DNA of 64,000 nucleotides from Cunninghamella blakesleeana (GCA_017871115.1 JAFCIZ010000001.1:7748001-7812000), one strand, 5' to 3'. Shown: positions 43,448-56,413, counted from the stretch's first letter. A program made the numbers and translations. The notes: generated by a model from the sequence alone, not told the origin.

Positions 43448-43633
43448 TTTCTTTTTTTTAGCTATAAAACTATCGATGGATTAATTTGTACATATGACCA
43501 ACATGAAGATAGTGTTTATTCTGTAGCATGGAGTCCAGCAGATACTTGGACATTTGCTTCTTTATCTTATGCAGGCCGTGTTGTTATTAGTCAAGTACCA
43601 ACTGGTGAAAAGTTTAAAATTCTTGGTGTTTAA
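41871..43633 (+). CDS. EIPR1/TSSC1-like WD40 protein
   Basis: Seven exons: 41871-41915, 42065-42275, 42363-42471, 42548-42644, 42709-43034, 43166-43336, 43462-43633; 376 aa. WD40 repeats can be read throughout ([74 protein letters not shown]). The ending [16 protein letters not shown] closely follows TSSC1 (EIPR1). In animals EIPR1 binds the GARP and EARP tethering complexes and helps endosome-to-Golgi and endosomal recycling traffic. The same role here is inferred from the family. Confidence 0.88.
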
Positions 43634-44438
43634 ATAAAAAAAAAAGAAAGGAAAGGAATATTCAACAAACATATATAGATAGGTTTTTTTTCTCTTTTTC
43701 TTTCTTTTTTTTTTTTGTAAATATATATTATGTTTATTGATCAAGTGTATTTTTATTATAATAAAGTATTTATTCAATTTTTCTTTTTTTACACTTCACT
43801 TTTCATATATCTTTGGAAAAATGATAGCTTTTTTCTCTTTTTTCTTTTTAGTTGGAGGAAAGTTTTTTTGACGTTTTGTCCAACATTATGTTTAGCATGA
43901 ATGAGCAGAAAGAGAAAGAGTTAAAAGTCCGTGGCCACTATTATGAATTATGCACTTACTCAAAAAAGAATTGTTACTCTCTTTGTAAATATATATATAT
44001 ATCGAAAAAAAAGTGAGAATTATCAAGTTTGAAAGATATTTTCTCTGGTATATGACCCTATGTACATATACAAAAAAAAAAAATACAAAATATCTTGTGA
44101 CTCAGGATATCTTCTAATCCAAGAGATCTGCTGTTTAATGATCACAGTTAAAACCTTGGCTCTCTAAATAAAGTCCAACATTTTTTTTTCAGATCAAGTA
44201 TATATAATTATTAATACCACTAAATTTTGCTTTATTTTATTTATATTTTAAGCAATGAAGTTTATATTTTATTAACATAATGAATATGTTTAGTATTTTA
44301 TTTTTTTGTAAAAAAATGGAAATAATAGTTATTCCTAAAATGGAAAACAAATATAAATTTTGAGCTTTAATTTTTTTTCTTCCACTCTCTTTCCATTTTC
44401 CATTTTTTTTCTTTTTCTTTAAACTTTATAAATAAATA
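43634..44438. other. Intergenic, no gene seen
   Basis: AT-rich. A pyrimidine-rich stretch (44370-44420) leads into the SERINC start codon. Confidence 0.5.
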
Positions 44439-45018
44439 ATGGGTGCTGCACTTAGTTGCATAGCATTACCGGCTCTTGGATCTGTTGGTGGTTGGATAGC
44501 TAGTTGCTTTTCAGCCGCTGCTTGTTCACTTGCTTGTAAAAGGTATATTTTTTTTTAAAAATAAATTAAATTAAAATAAAATAATAATAAAAATAATGAA
44601 GTCTTGGCTTTTTTTCTTCAACTAAATACCATTATTTATTTTACGATATTACATGTATATAGTTGCAATTGTAATAATTCTATAGCCACCAGAGTTGGAT
44701 TTGCTGTAAAGTTGGAAATAAATAATAACACTATCAATTTTCATATTGCTATTTACTAAACAGTTTTTTCTCCTCTTTATTTGTAGATTATCTTCTTACT
44801 TAATTCTATCGTAAATACTATATAAACAACACAATATATACATATATAGCAAAAAGGCTTCAATAATTTTATTCATAAATAATTTTATTTTTCTATATTA
44901 AATAGTTTGCTTGGCTTATGTTATCTAACTGGGCTATAAAACAACTACAACATTTGACGTTAGATTATCTCAAACTTGAATGTTCAGAAGGCACTTGTTA
45001 TGGTATTATTGCTGTAGG

Positions 45019-45056
<38 letters not shown>

Positions 45057-46882
45057 TACTTTGAATATGATTTTATTGTTGTTAGTTTAATTTCAAAAAT
45101 ACTAAACCATTTTTTACTATTTTTCTTCATTTATTTATTGATTATCTTAGGTACATCGAGTTTGTTTTGCTTTAGTGCTTTTCCATACTATTTTAGGTTG
45201 TTTGTTATTAGGTGTACATGATAGTCGTCAAAAACGAGCAGCTATTCAAAATGGGTAAATAAAATAATAATAAATGATAGAGATAGCGATAGCAATAAAA
45301 GTAATATTAATAGATCAACTCATCTCTATTTTTTTATTTTTTTATTTTTTTAAAAACTACCTCTATTTCATTAGTTGGTGGGGACCAAAAGTATTATGTT
45401 GGATCTTATTAGTCGTTGTATCTTTCTTTATTCCAAATGGTTTCTTTATGGTATGGGGAAACTACTTTGCATTAATTGGGGCAGCTATTTTTATATTATT
45501 TGGTTTGGTATTATTAGTAGATTTTGCTCATAGTTGGACTGAGCGTTGTCTTGAAAATTGGGAATCGCAAGATTCTAACAAATGGAAATATATTTTAATC
45601 GGTAATATAAATATATAAAAATATATACAATTATATCAATATACGTATATTTTCTGTAAATGAATGACTAAATATAAATATTTATTATCATTGTTTTTAT
45701 TGAATTAGCTGGAACCTTATTCATGTTTTCAGGTGCCATTACTTTGACTGGTATTATGTACGGATTTTTTGCCACCAACGGATGTAGTTTAAATCAATTC
45801 TTTGTAACTTTTAACATGATTTTATGTATTCTTATCACCTTTCTATGCATCACACCATCAGTACAAGAAGCCAATCCAAGATCTGGCCTTTCCCAATCTT
45901 CTATCGTAGTGATATATTGTACTTATTTAGTTCTTTCAGCTGTTGCTAATGAGCCTAACGATAAAGAATGCAATCCTTTAAGACGATCTCAAGGTAGTCA
46001 AACTACAACAGTTGTACTTGGTGCTATTTTTACTTTCTTGGCCGTCGCTTATTCTACCAGTAGAGCCGCAACACAAGGTGGGACATTTGTAAAAAAACGT
46101 GCACATTTGCACGATGATATAGATATTACTAGTGCAGTTCCACTAATGGCTAATCAAGTTGATGCAGGAGTTCAAAGAATGAGTACTCAAGGAACAAGCC
46201 GTGAACACCTGATTGCTGCCGTAGAAAGCGGGTAAAACAATATAAAATGCAAAAATAAAATAAACGGTTTATAAAAAAATAAAAAGAAAAATAAAAAGTT
46301 ATAATCAATAATTAATTTATCATTAATTATAATTATTTTTTTTTTTTTTTTAATTTTTATATATTCACCCATTTATAAAGCGCATTACCTAGATCAGCTC
46401 TTAATGACGATGACGATGACGATGATGATATGAGTGGTATTGATGATAAAGATGATGAACGATATGGAGCTGTATATAGCTATTCTTTCTTTCATTTTAT
46501 TTTTGCTATAGCTGCCATGTACGTAGCCATGTTATTAACTAATTGGTAAGGAATAATAATAATATATAAAATAAGAGAATGGAAAAAATATGGAAGGGGG
46601 GAAACAGGAAGGAAAGAAAAATCCGATATTTTAAATGAATTTTTCTTTTTATCATTTTATTATTATATCATTTTATTCATAATACATATATATATATTTA
46701 GGAATACAATTACTATGGAAGAAATGACTAAACCTGGAGAAGATGGTGATTTTGTACGAATTGGTCAAAGTTATACTGCTGTATGGGTCAAAATTGTTTC
46801 CGGATGGATTTGTTTCTTCATTTATGGTTGGTCTTTATTGGCTCCTGTTTTAATGCCTGATCGATTTTTAGATGATTATTGA
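44439..46882 (+). CDS. Serine incorporator (SERINC/TMS1) membrane protein
   Basis: Nine exons: 44439-44542, 44663-44705, 44787-44810 (24 nt), 44906-45013, 45151-45254, 45375-45601, 45709-46231, 46381-46545, 46702-46882; 492 aa. It has about ten membrane segments and family landmarks: N-terminal GAALSCIALPALG, Cys-rich SCNCNNSIATRVGFA, AWLMLSNW, VHRVCFALVLFH, WWGPKVLCWILLVV, FAHSWTERCLE, TSRAATQGG near the end and the closing WVKIVSGWICFFIYGWSLLAP. Yeast Tms1 is vacuolar; animal SERINCs are lipid scramblases. An acidic Asp-rich loop (DDDDDDDD, exon 8) is the usual divergent insertion. Confidence 0.95.
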
Positions 46883-48265
46883 TTCTCCTCTCTCTCTCTC
46901 TATATATATATATATATCAATTTAATTATTTTGTATATGCTATTTAACCTTCCTTTATCTTTTATTTGTTAAAACTGGATAAAATTATATAAATCAACTT
47001 TATTATAAATAAATAAAAATAAATACTATACTTTTCTATTTTTTACTTTATTTTTTTAAGGAAAGCTTTGTCTTATTTGTTGTTCAGTCCTAGTCGTTAT
47101 ATTGTAAGTATCACTTTAATTGACAATTTTTTGTTCACATTCCATCGGCTAACTGGTAGTATTTATCAAGTACAATAATAATATCATTGTAGAGTAGAGA
47201 ATAAAAAATCAATTAGATAAGTTGAAAAAATTAAAATTGGGCAGTGTAGTTTTTTATAAAAAATTCAAAAGTGATTTTTTTTTTCTTTCCATTTTTCGAT
47301 TTCGAATTTTATATTCTTTATATCAAAGATCATTTCTTTTATGGCTAATACTCTTTTTATTATTTATATACATTGAAATATGATAATCTAATTTATATAA
47401 ACTTTTTTTATTCATAATGCTAATCTTTTTTCATTTAAATAGTTTTATAGTTTTATTTATGACGTTATACTTTTTATTGTTTATGTACGATAACAGTTTG
47501 ATTTTATATAAGGTCTTGATATGATTTTATTCAATAAATTTAATTTTTTATGCAAGATATTGACTTGTTTTTATCTATATATATATATCTACTATTATTC
47601 AATATTCTCGAGTTTTTTAATATGTATTATTTACTTTTTTTTATACAAGGTGGGTTTTAGTGGTATTGTATTCTGTTATCTAAATGAGTCCCTATATTAT
47701 TATTATTATTATTTATTGAATAAATATTACTTTTTATTATTATTAAAATAGGCAAATAATGGTTTATCCTTTTTTTTTTCCAGTACGATTTTTAATGCCG
47801 TAGCTAAAAAGGGATAGTAGAGTTAAAATAAAAAACCATTAAAGGCTGTAAAAACTACTTTATTTAAAATTATTATTTTACAATGAAAATATAAATAAAA
47901 AACTCTTTTTTATTTTATTATTTTATGAAAAATCCAAATTATGCATAAGAAATAGATATTACAAGAGATTGTTTTTTACTTTTTTAAGCTTTCTTTTTCT
48001 TTTCCAAATTTTTTAAGAATAAACAATAGACATTAAATTAGAATGTTTTTATTTATTTTTTTAAAAAAATTACAATGGCAGCTTCTCTAGAAAGGACAAG
48101 TTTACCTTTTGCTTTGAACTGGGACAACAGTAGTACATAAATGCAGAAAGAAATTTACACCGAGTTTAAATTCCGCTAGTTTTTTCTTTTTTTAAAAGAT
48201 TGGTCAAAAGCTCCATTTCCTTTTTCTTTTCTTTTCTTTTTTTTAGCGACAATTAAAAAAAAGCA
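46883..48265. other. Intergenic, no gene seen
   Basis: 1.4 kb of AT-rich DNA; only short Tyr/Ile/Phe-rich frames typical of random AT-rich sequence. Confidence 0.5.
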
Positions 48266-49421
48266 ATGACTTTGACAGCTATACTTTCTAAACTCCCAAA
48301 GATATATTCTACTTCCAATTCAGATATTAATAAGGAGTCATGGTACTTGGTAGTTGTAAGTTTTTTTTTTTTTTTTTTTTTTTTTTTCGTTTATTATTAC
48401 TATTATCATTAATAAAAATATAAAGCATTTAATAAGGTTATTATTAACCCGTGGGAATAAATTATTATTATTTATTTTTTAAAAAGTATAGGCAGTGATC
48501 ATGACAACTTTAAATCAGCCAAAAGATCTGTCTCAACTTTATCATCAAGTTTTACAAACTACTGACACATTAGAAACTAATGAAGAAGAACATACAGCAT
48601 TTATTTTAAGAATGAAGGAAGGGCTTTTAAAGTCATCACCTATTATTGGTATTCCAAAAGTGATTAATGCCCTATCAACATTCCATTCTATTCTACCAGA
48701 TCATATAAAAGGACAGCTACCCAAGTCTCCTTCAAGGTAATATACATTATATTAAAAAAAAAAAAAAGCAAAGGAAAAGAAAATAAAGGAAGGAGAGGGA
48801 ATAAGAATAATCACCATTCAAAGGTTTTTTTCTATTTCATTTTATTATTGTTATTTAGAACAATAGAAAGTTGGGATGATATAGTAAATCAACAAGAGCG
48901 TGGTCAAGCGTTATTTCAAAGGATTTATGATCGACATAGTCAAAAATTACAATCTTCTTTACAAGCATCTTATCCTGATTTAGCACTTGTTTGTGACAAT
49001 GCCTATGCTTCAATTTTATCTCACTCTTCCATCATCAATTCTTTGGATACAAGCTTTATTTTGATTACAGCATTAATGGTACAACAATTACCAGCACAAT
49101 TAAAAGGCCATTATTATGGTAAAATGATGATTTATTCAAAGAAAAAAAATATGGGAATAATATAATTATACGTGCATGTTTATTTTTGAAAAAACAAAAC
49201 AAAAAAACCGGGAATGAATGGGAAAAAAAGAAAAAAAGAAAAAAAAACATGTGGACTCATTCCTTTACGTAATTCTTTTTCTACTTTTTTACTTAGGATC
49301 CATTCACCATGGCGCTACACAGCAACAATTTGTATCATTACAATCGATTATAGAAAAATTATGCAACTATTATAATGCACCATTTGATCCTTTACCTCTT
49401 AAAAAGCCCACTTTTGAATGA
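48266..49421 (+). CDS. AhpD/carboxymuconolactone decarboxylase-like protein
   Basis: Four exons, 48266-48355, 48492-48736, 48859-49118, 49297-49421, giving 239 aa. The all-helical pattern fits the fungal AhpD/CMD-like family: WYLVVAVIMTTLNQP near 30, RMKEGLLKSSPIIGIPKVINAL near 77-98, and a second half with SSIINSLDTSFILITALMVQQLPAQLKGH..GSIHHGAT. The family includes the yeast peroxisomal protein Pxp2. The redox CxxC of bacterial AhpD is absent (one Cys in this half), so peroxidase-type chemistry is not supported. No peroxisomal SKL-type end is visible (ends KPTFE). Confidence 0.72.
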
Positions 49422-49759
49422 AATTAATGCGTAATAATAAATTATATATATAGAAATAAATAGAAATAAATAGAAATAAATTTTTTAAATGCTTTAATTT
49501 TTTTTATTTTATTAAAAGTAAAATAATAATAATGTAAAGAATAAAATGAGAAATTTTTTTTTAAAAAAAAAAAGATCAATAAGAAAGTAATTTTGATTTA
49601 TATAATGATAATTATATAAAAAGGGTGATATGATATAATAAATAAAATATAATGGGAATGTAATGCTTTAAAAAATGAAGTAAAAAAAAAAGTGTTAAAA
49701 TATATGAGGCATAGATATAAAAAAATAAAATAAATAAAGTTAGTTATATGTATATATAA
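49422..49759. other. Convergent intergenic, no gene seen
   Basis: AT-rich 3' regions, with three GAAATAAATA units near 49455-49480. Confidence 0.5.
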
Positions 49760-49800
49760 TTACATATCAAATGAATAAGTTGAAGAAAAAGATGATGAAA

Positions 49801-49846
<46 letters not shown>

Positions 49847-51712
49847 TTGTTGTTGTTGTTGGTGTGATGATGATGGTGGAGATGATGCGGCCTGATAATT
49901 CCAAATGGCTGAAAAAGGGATTTTATTAAAAGGTAATAAAATATAAGGTGAAGTGGAAGGAATATTACTAAGAGGAAATAAACGCGTAGCCGAGGCTGAA
50001 ACGATTCCCTTGATCTTTGTATAGGTACGTAAGAAATCAGCTACTTCTGCACGACGAGCTACTATATATTCTGTTACAGCACGGGGTAAAGGAACCGAAT
50101 AAGCTAATTGATCATGAATAGGTTGTAAAGCTTGACATATTTCTTGAGCAGATGGACGATCTATATTATTTTATTTTTTAAAATAAATAAATAAAGGATA
50201 TATATATATATATATATACCATATAAGGTTATTCAATTCATTCATTCATTCATTCATTTATTCTTAATGAATAATAATAAAAATAAAAAAAAAACATAGA
50301 ATGCATCTTTTTTTTAACTATTTTTTTCAAACTTACGTTGTGGTAGAGGCTCTAAACAAGCAATATATAAATTAGTATACCAATGAGGGACGCCAGGTAC
50401 GGTATTAATAACAAAAACATGAGATTCTGGACGATGATGAACACGATCTTGTCCTTCCAAATAAACATCAGGCGAAGGAAAAATGACTTTACTAACCAAT
50501 TGCCAAATAATGATGCCCAAACTATAAATATCTGATTTTTCAGTATAAACCCCACGTCTAACTTCAGGAGCGATATAAGGTACTCTTCCATAAACTGCTT
50601 TTGTTAAAGAAATGACAGAGCTGGATTCTTGGGCAGGAGTTGAATAACGATAATCTACTAAAAAATAATCACTATCTGTACAAACGATATTACGCGGATG
50701 AATGTTATGATGACACATTCCAACATTATGTAAATCTGTTAAATTGGCTGCTAAACGTAAAATGGTCCCCGTAATGGTCTTTAAATCCAAATCTCCCAAT
50801 GGTAATTGCTGCATATGATCTTCTAAATTCCCATCATTACTTAATTTCATCACCATCATTAAATCGCCTGTACTTTCACATACGGTTAATCCATGGAATA
50901 ATAAAGGTGCAAATACTTTGGATTCTACCGATATCTATATATGAAAAAAAAAAAAGTAAAAATACATATATATTTATTTATTTATTTGTTTATTTTATTT
51001 TATTTTATTTATATTTATAACAATAGCAATGAAAAAGAAACTTACTTCATTTAATATTTTCCCATCCACAATTTTCAAAGCCATTTTCGAACCATTAGCC
51101 ATTTCAAAGGTTGGAGTCATATCTACGGAATAAACGGCCGAAAACCCACCAGCACCAATAAAAATCATATTTGAAAACCAATTCCAAGGAAACCATTGCA
51201 TATACTGATCCAAATCTTCTTTAAAAATATGTTCAATGGCTGATTTTGCTCTTGGATGACTTGCCTCAATCACTGCCTGTTTCCCATGATGCTCTGCTAA
51301 ACTTTTTAGAGATAGTTGTTGCCTCCATAAAAGTGACCAATTCTACTTTTAAAAAAGAAAAAGAAGAAGACAAATGTAAAGATAATATTAGTAATCATTA
51401 TAAAATAATAAGATATAGGATACATATGTATGATAAGGTATTCTTTTATCAGTTTGTATTTTTATAGTTTACCCAGTTATGATCAAAGTGAACCTGATTA
51501 CTATTATACTCATATACTATTTGTTGGTACAAGTTTACCATTTCTTTCTGAATGATAGAGAGTTGAATAATAGGTTGCTGAGGGTATAAAGAATCTAAAC
51601 CAAAAGCATAAGGGTAACTGGTCATAAAAAGTTGAATTTGTTTTTTAGTTAAACTAACGAGTTCTTCCGATAACGTTCGTTTATATATTGAATCTAGTTC
51701 ACTATCATCCAT
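49760..51712 (-). CDS. Atypical protein kinase or pseudokinase with poly-Gln tail
   Basis: Four exons, 51712-51473, 51342-51046, 50934-50337 and 50160-49760; 511 aa. Kinase domain from about 130: glycine loop IGAGGFSAVYSV, lysine in MALKIV, APE in YIAPEVRRG, DIYSLGIIIWQL, and the closing RPSAQEI. The HRD motif is HHN (CHHNIHPRNI), so the catalytic Asp is Asn, and DFG is DYR with the Asp kept. This suggests weak activity or a pseudokinase. The N-terminal 130 residues are helical and unknown. A Gln run of (CAACAG) and CAA codons (49802-49860) lies near the C-terminus. Partner and pathway cannot be read. Confidence 0.8.
49800..49861 (-). repeat. CAACAG/CAA microsatellite coding poly-Gln
   Basis: Alternating CAA and CAG codons then pure CAA, about 18 Gln, in the last exon of the kinase gene. 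Likely variable in length between strains. Confidence 0.85.
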
Positions 51713-52275
51713 TTTATTTTATTTTTTTTATTTTATAAAAAAAAAAAAAAAGATAACAACAACTGATATAAATATATATTTAAAAAAAAAAAAAAAAGAC
51801 ACGTAAGTGTTAAAAAATTAATAAATGAATAATTGACTTTATTTAAAAAAAAAAAAAAAACTGAACAATAAAGAAAAAGAAAAAAAAAAGAGTGAGAAAA
51901 GAAACCCGCTCAGTTTTAAAAAAATTCTGTGAAACTAAGAACGGAGGTTCAATTTTTTAACCTTTTTTTTTTCATTATTATATTATTTTTGAGTGGTCTT
52001 TTTTAAATATGACTCATGTTCTACATGAGAATAAAAAGACTATTTATTTATTAATTAATTTGAATAAGAATATAATAAATAGATAGATGTTTAAAAAAAA
52101 AAAAAAAAGAGAGATATCAATATATAATAAAATATATTAATTAATAATAAAAATAATAAGAATAAAAATATATAATAAAATATACTAGTAAAAAATAATA
52201 ATAATGATTAAGAAATTAAAGTGGGAGGATAGTTTTTAAGGGGAAGAAAAAATCATTTTCAGGAGAAAGAGCGAA
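51713..52275. other. Intergenic, no gene seen
   Basis: Several A-runs of 14-17 bases and AT-rich DNA; promoter side of the kinase gene. Confidence 0.5.
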
Positions 52276-52713
52276 TTAATATAAATTAGAAGTATCAACG
52301 CCAAGTTCAATAGCTTTTTGTTTCATATAGGTATACATTTTATACTGCAAGTCCAATAATGGAGTATCCTTTTTATTTAAACTTGGGCTTTCTGATAAAT
52401 ACATTTGGACATCGACAATTAAACGTAATAAAGCCGAATCGTCATGTTGTTCTTCTTCATATTCTTCATTATTGTTATCGTCCCACATCATATCATCGTC
52501 ATTATAATCATTTTGTTGTTCTTCTTCTTCATCATCTTCCATATAATCGCCATCATGGTAAGAGTAATCGTCAGTATAATACATAGCATTATACATAGCT
52601 TGATCATATTCTTCAAAGTCATTCAATTCACGTTGTTGCATTATTTGAATTGCTTCATTTGAATAATGATACTCTTCTTCCATCATAGAGTTATATTCAG
52701 TTGCTGTTGTCAT
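52276..52713 (-). CDS. Acidic hypothetical protein
   Basis: 145 aa, one exon. The first 95 residues are rich in Asp, Glu, Tyr, Met and Asn ([18 protein letters not shown]) and look disordered. The last 50 (SALLRLIVDVQMYLSESPSLNKKD..LQYKMYTYMKQKAIELGV) look helical and could be a short binding domain. I do not recognise a family. The ATG at 52713 follows a T-rich promoter, and codon usage is similar to the neighbours, so it is probably real. Confidence 0.6.
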   Translation of the reverse strand: MTTATEYNSMMEEEYHYSNEAIQIMQQRELNDFEEYDQAMYNAMYYTDDYSYHDGDYMEDDEEEEQQNDYNDDDMMWDDNNNEEYEEEQHDDSALLRLIVDVQMYLSESPSLNKKDTPLLDLQYKMYTYMKQKAIELGVDTSNLY

Positions 52714-53565
52714 TTTTTTATGTATATATTTCCTTTTCTTTTCCTTTCTTTTTTCAAAAATTTAAAAAATTGTTTTTTATGAGGGTTTTTTTTTCTTTTT
52801 TTTTTTGTAAGGTCTTTTTAAACTTTATAAAAATAATATAAACTGTTTTTTATATATATAAAATTTGAATATTTCCCTTGACTAGTGAAAGTAAGGAAAA
52901 AAAATAGAAAGAATTAAAAAAAAATTTTAATATAGGATATTAAAATAAAAAAAAAGAGAGAGGATAAAGAAAAGAAAAAGAAATAATAAAAAAAGCTATA
53001 GGTCAAGTTGAAAAGAAGAAGAAAAGAGAAAGAAAAAGAGAGGAAAATGAAAAAAAAGGATGGTATATATAATTTTTATAAAAAAAAGTCTCCTTATCAT
53101 TTGTAATAATAAAAAAATTAGTCTGTGTCACAATCCCGAGAAATCATTTCTGTTATACTAATAATGCGCTCATTTCCATATTTGGTCTGTTTTTATCCTT
53201 CCTGGTTAAGCAAAAAAAGAAAAAAATACGAAACGTCCGAATAATATGAGATAATACAATAAATAATATATATTTTATTTTTATATAAACAACTTTGTTT
53301 TTTTTTTAAAAAATATTATAATAATACTAATAATAATAGAAAAAAAAAAAACAGAGAGAAGGAAAAAAAAAAAGAGATAATATATACGAATAAATAATAA
53401 TAAAAAAAAAAAAAGTTATATAAGGAATGCACTATTTATAAAATGAATGGGTGGGGGAATATAATATCGTGAATATAATGGTGATAAAATATATATATAT
53501 ATAAATACGGAAAGAAGAAAAAAAGAGGAGGAGGATTATGGATATTTTTTTTTATAAATTATTCT
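52714..53565. other. Intergenic, no gene seen
   Basis: Purine-rich runs (AAGAAAAAGAGAG at 52955-53060) and AT-rich DNA. Confidence 0.5.
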
Positions 53566-54665
53566 TTAATATTGAGCTTTTCCTATTGGTTCAACGGGGA
53601 AATCTTCAAGATTTCGAAGTTTTTCATGTTGATTTGTACGTCTTAATCGAGTAGCATAAGCACTGATCACACAAGCAAAGTAAATCTATTTTTTATTTTT
53701 TTAAAAAAAAAGATATAAATGATTTATTCGATTTTATTTATTTATATATATATATATATTTACCTGGATAAAGTTACCAACCAAAGTACAAACACCAGTA
53801 ATTATAAGCAAATTTCTTGTAGTAGTACCACAAAGTTCAGCAGCTTGAGAAGGTTGAATAGGAAGATTATTGGGAAGGTTATAATCAGCTGGATGTTGAT
53901 AAATATCATTGCAGAGAGAACTGAAATCATCACGTTTGACTAATAAAGCAATCCATATGCCAACACTAATCACTAAGCCAATAATAGCCATTAACCAATA
54001 AACGCCTTTGAAAATGTTAATCATGGCTCGGTTTTTCTAAAATAAAAAAGTCCATTAATTTTTTGCTTTGTTATTAAAAAGTAGAGAAAAAAAATAACTT
54101 ACAGCAACAGCACCAACCATACCAAAGAGAGAGCTAATAGCATATAAAATGAAGAGAGAAACAAATACCCAAAATATGATTTTTGGGAATTGTAATTCAG
54201 TTGTAGTAACATATTCTATAAATAAAAAATAGCCAAATTAATCTAAAAATGGATTATCCATTATATTTTTATTTTTATTTTTTTTTTTGTTTCGACTTTA
54301 TGACGTTATTTTTTTTTTTTTTTTTTAATTTTACTTTGTTCACCAATAAAAGACCAAATAGTTAAAGCCAAGTAAAATGCCTATTTTATAAAAGTATAAG
54401 GATGAAATCAAAAAACAAATCTACACACACACACACACGTATATATATATATATATATATAATTTTTATTATCATTATTTAACATAGCCTTACAGTTGAT
54501 AAGGTTGCGATGAATAAAACACCAGCTCTATTAAAAATTAAAAAAAAGAAGGTTGACAATTTAATTTTACTTGATTTCAACTTTAATTTATCCTATTGTA
54601 TTCTTATTATTTTTTAAAAAAACTTACCTAATAGGAATACAACAACAACAAGTATTATTACCCAT
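53566..54665 (-). CDS. Four-span membrane protein with lipidation-type N-terminus
   Basis: Six exons, 54665-54628, 54527-54494, 54380-54335, 54215-54103, 54036-53764 and 53685-53566; 207 aa, phases consistent. MGNNTCCCC at the start offers Gly2 for myristoylation and four Cys for palmitoylation. Four hydrophobic spans follow: AGVLFIATLSTAFYLALTIW, IIFWVFVSLFILYAISSLFG, VYWLMAIIGLVISVGIWIAL and NLLIITGVCTLVGNFIQIYF. A loop between spans 3 and 4 has two Cys (SLCNDIY, ELCGTT), as in tetraspan proteins. The tail is basic, then acidic. I cannot assign a family; the layout is MARVEL/tetraspan-like. Confidence 0.7.
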
Positions 54666-55249
54666 TTTTTATATTATTATTATTATTATTCTTGTTTTAT
54701 AAGTTGAAAAAAAAAATTCTAGTTTTTTAAAATGATGTTAAAGTAAATCCTTTTTAATTGTTAAAGAAAAGAGTAAAAAAAAAAAAAAAAAAAAGTGAAA
54801 GTAGGCTTTATATTTTTATAAATATATATTTAAATCACCGCACTGGGCTTTGAAATAGATTTTTTTTTTACTGTTTGTATGAAACTATCATGTCCAGCCT
54901 CAACTGTGTAACTTGGTTTTACCATAATTGTTCATAATCCAAAAATACTTTTTTTTTTTCTAAGCAAAAGAGAAATATAAAAATGTGATCTAAAATAAAA
55001 CAAAGCCAAGCTATATTGATAATTTTATTATTGACTTTGAAAAATAAAAAATATAGGTACGTTACAAAATGTTTTTTTTTTTTTTTATAAAAAATGTAAT
55101 AAAAATATTTGAATCGATTTAAATCTCAGACCGTCCCTTTTTTTAATATTTCATTCATGCATTTTCATATTCATTGAAAATATATATATACATAAATACT
55201 TGATCTCTCTCTTTCTTTTTTCTTTTCTTTTATTTTATTACAATTCATC
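54666..55249. other. Divergent intergenic, no gene seen
   Basis: 584 bp holding the promoters of the four-span (-) and mucin-like (+) genes; A- and T-runs, pyrimidine-rich leader before 55250. Confidence 0.5.
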
Positions 55250-56413
55250 ATGAAGCCAAATAATAACCTTTTAGCTCCAACTTTAGTTAGTTTTCTTCTT
55301 TTTCAACCACAAGCACACACTCAAGCTGTTCCTGATCCTAGTAAGTGAATGAAATTTATGTTTTTTTATATTTTATACTATTTATTGATGCTAACTAGCC
55401 TATAAATATATATAGAACCAACAGGTTCATCGATAGAAGATAAAAACAATAAACCTGCTCATATTCCAAGTAATGCTGCTTCACCAATGGATCGTCCTTC
55501 TTCTCCTTCTCATGCTCCTCCTCCTCCACCTTCACCTTCCCATCCTAATACTGCTGCCGTTAATCCTGATGATGAAGCGACTCCCAATCCTAATCCTAAT
55601 CCCAATCCTAATCCCAATCCTAATCCAAATCCTAATCCAAATCCTAATCCAAACCAAAACCCAAATCCAAATCCAAGTAAGTTTTTCTTTTTTTATTACT
55701 TTTTATACTATATGCTTTATTTACGTTTTTACTAAAAGAATTAAATATAATTACATATATTCTTATATACAGATGAAAATAAACCATCATCGCCAACCTT
55801 ACCAACAGCTGCAATGACAGGTACGACTACACCTACCTCATCAACAGATGATTCATCCGATTCCGAATCCGATTCCGAGTCATCCGTGGTTGATATATCC
55901 TCATCTTCACTACCATCTATTATTCTACCAAATCAAACCAACAATACTATTCTTTCCACCACCACCACAAATATTATGCCAATGACAACAAAAGCACCAG
56001 TAACTACACCATCATCATCATCACCATCATCATCATCATCTATTATATCTATGCCAACTAATATGAATAATAATAATTTTAATAAAACAAATCATGATCA
56101 ACAACAAGGTGTCATAGCAGGTGCAATTATAGGTAGTATTGTAGCTATGATTATTATTGCTGGAGGGATCTTTTATTGGATTCGAAAAAAACAAAACCAA
56201 TTGGATGATTTGGAAGTCTATCATCCTGGTGACGACGATCGATCTTCCTCAAATTCCACTACTACTGTTAATAATCATCATTCTTTTATTCAACCTCGTA
56301 AATTAATCTCTCCTTCTTCTTCTTCTACCACTTCCTCTTCTTATATGCGTTCTCTTGGTGGCTTTACTAAATCTCCTTCTTATCATCATTATAATGAAAA
56401 AACCGCTATTTAA
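55250..56413 (+). CDS. Mucin-like single-pass cell-surface protein with Pro-Asn repeats
   Basis: Three exons, 55250-55340, 55416-55676 and 55773-56413; 330 aa. Signal peptide (LLAPTLVSFLLFQPQAHTQA), a Pro/Ser region, then about 17 Pro-Asn repeats (55590-55676), a Ser/Thr/Asp-rich stretch suited to O-glycosylation, one transmembrane span GVIAGAIIGSIVAMIIIAGG near 225 followed by basic RKKQN, and a Ser-rich cytoplasmic tail. The layout is that of fungal wall-stress sensors of the Mid2/Wsc type, but no WSC domain or other enzyme domain is present. Function is inferred from architecture only. Confidence 0.75.

Noticed and set aside
52359..52662. Plus-strand frames opposite the acidic protein
   Set aside because: They mirror GAA/GAT-rich codons of the minus-strand gene and have no start context.
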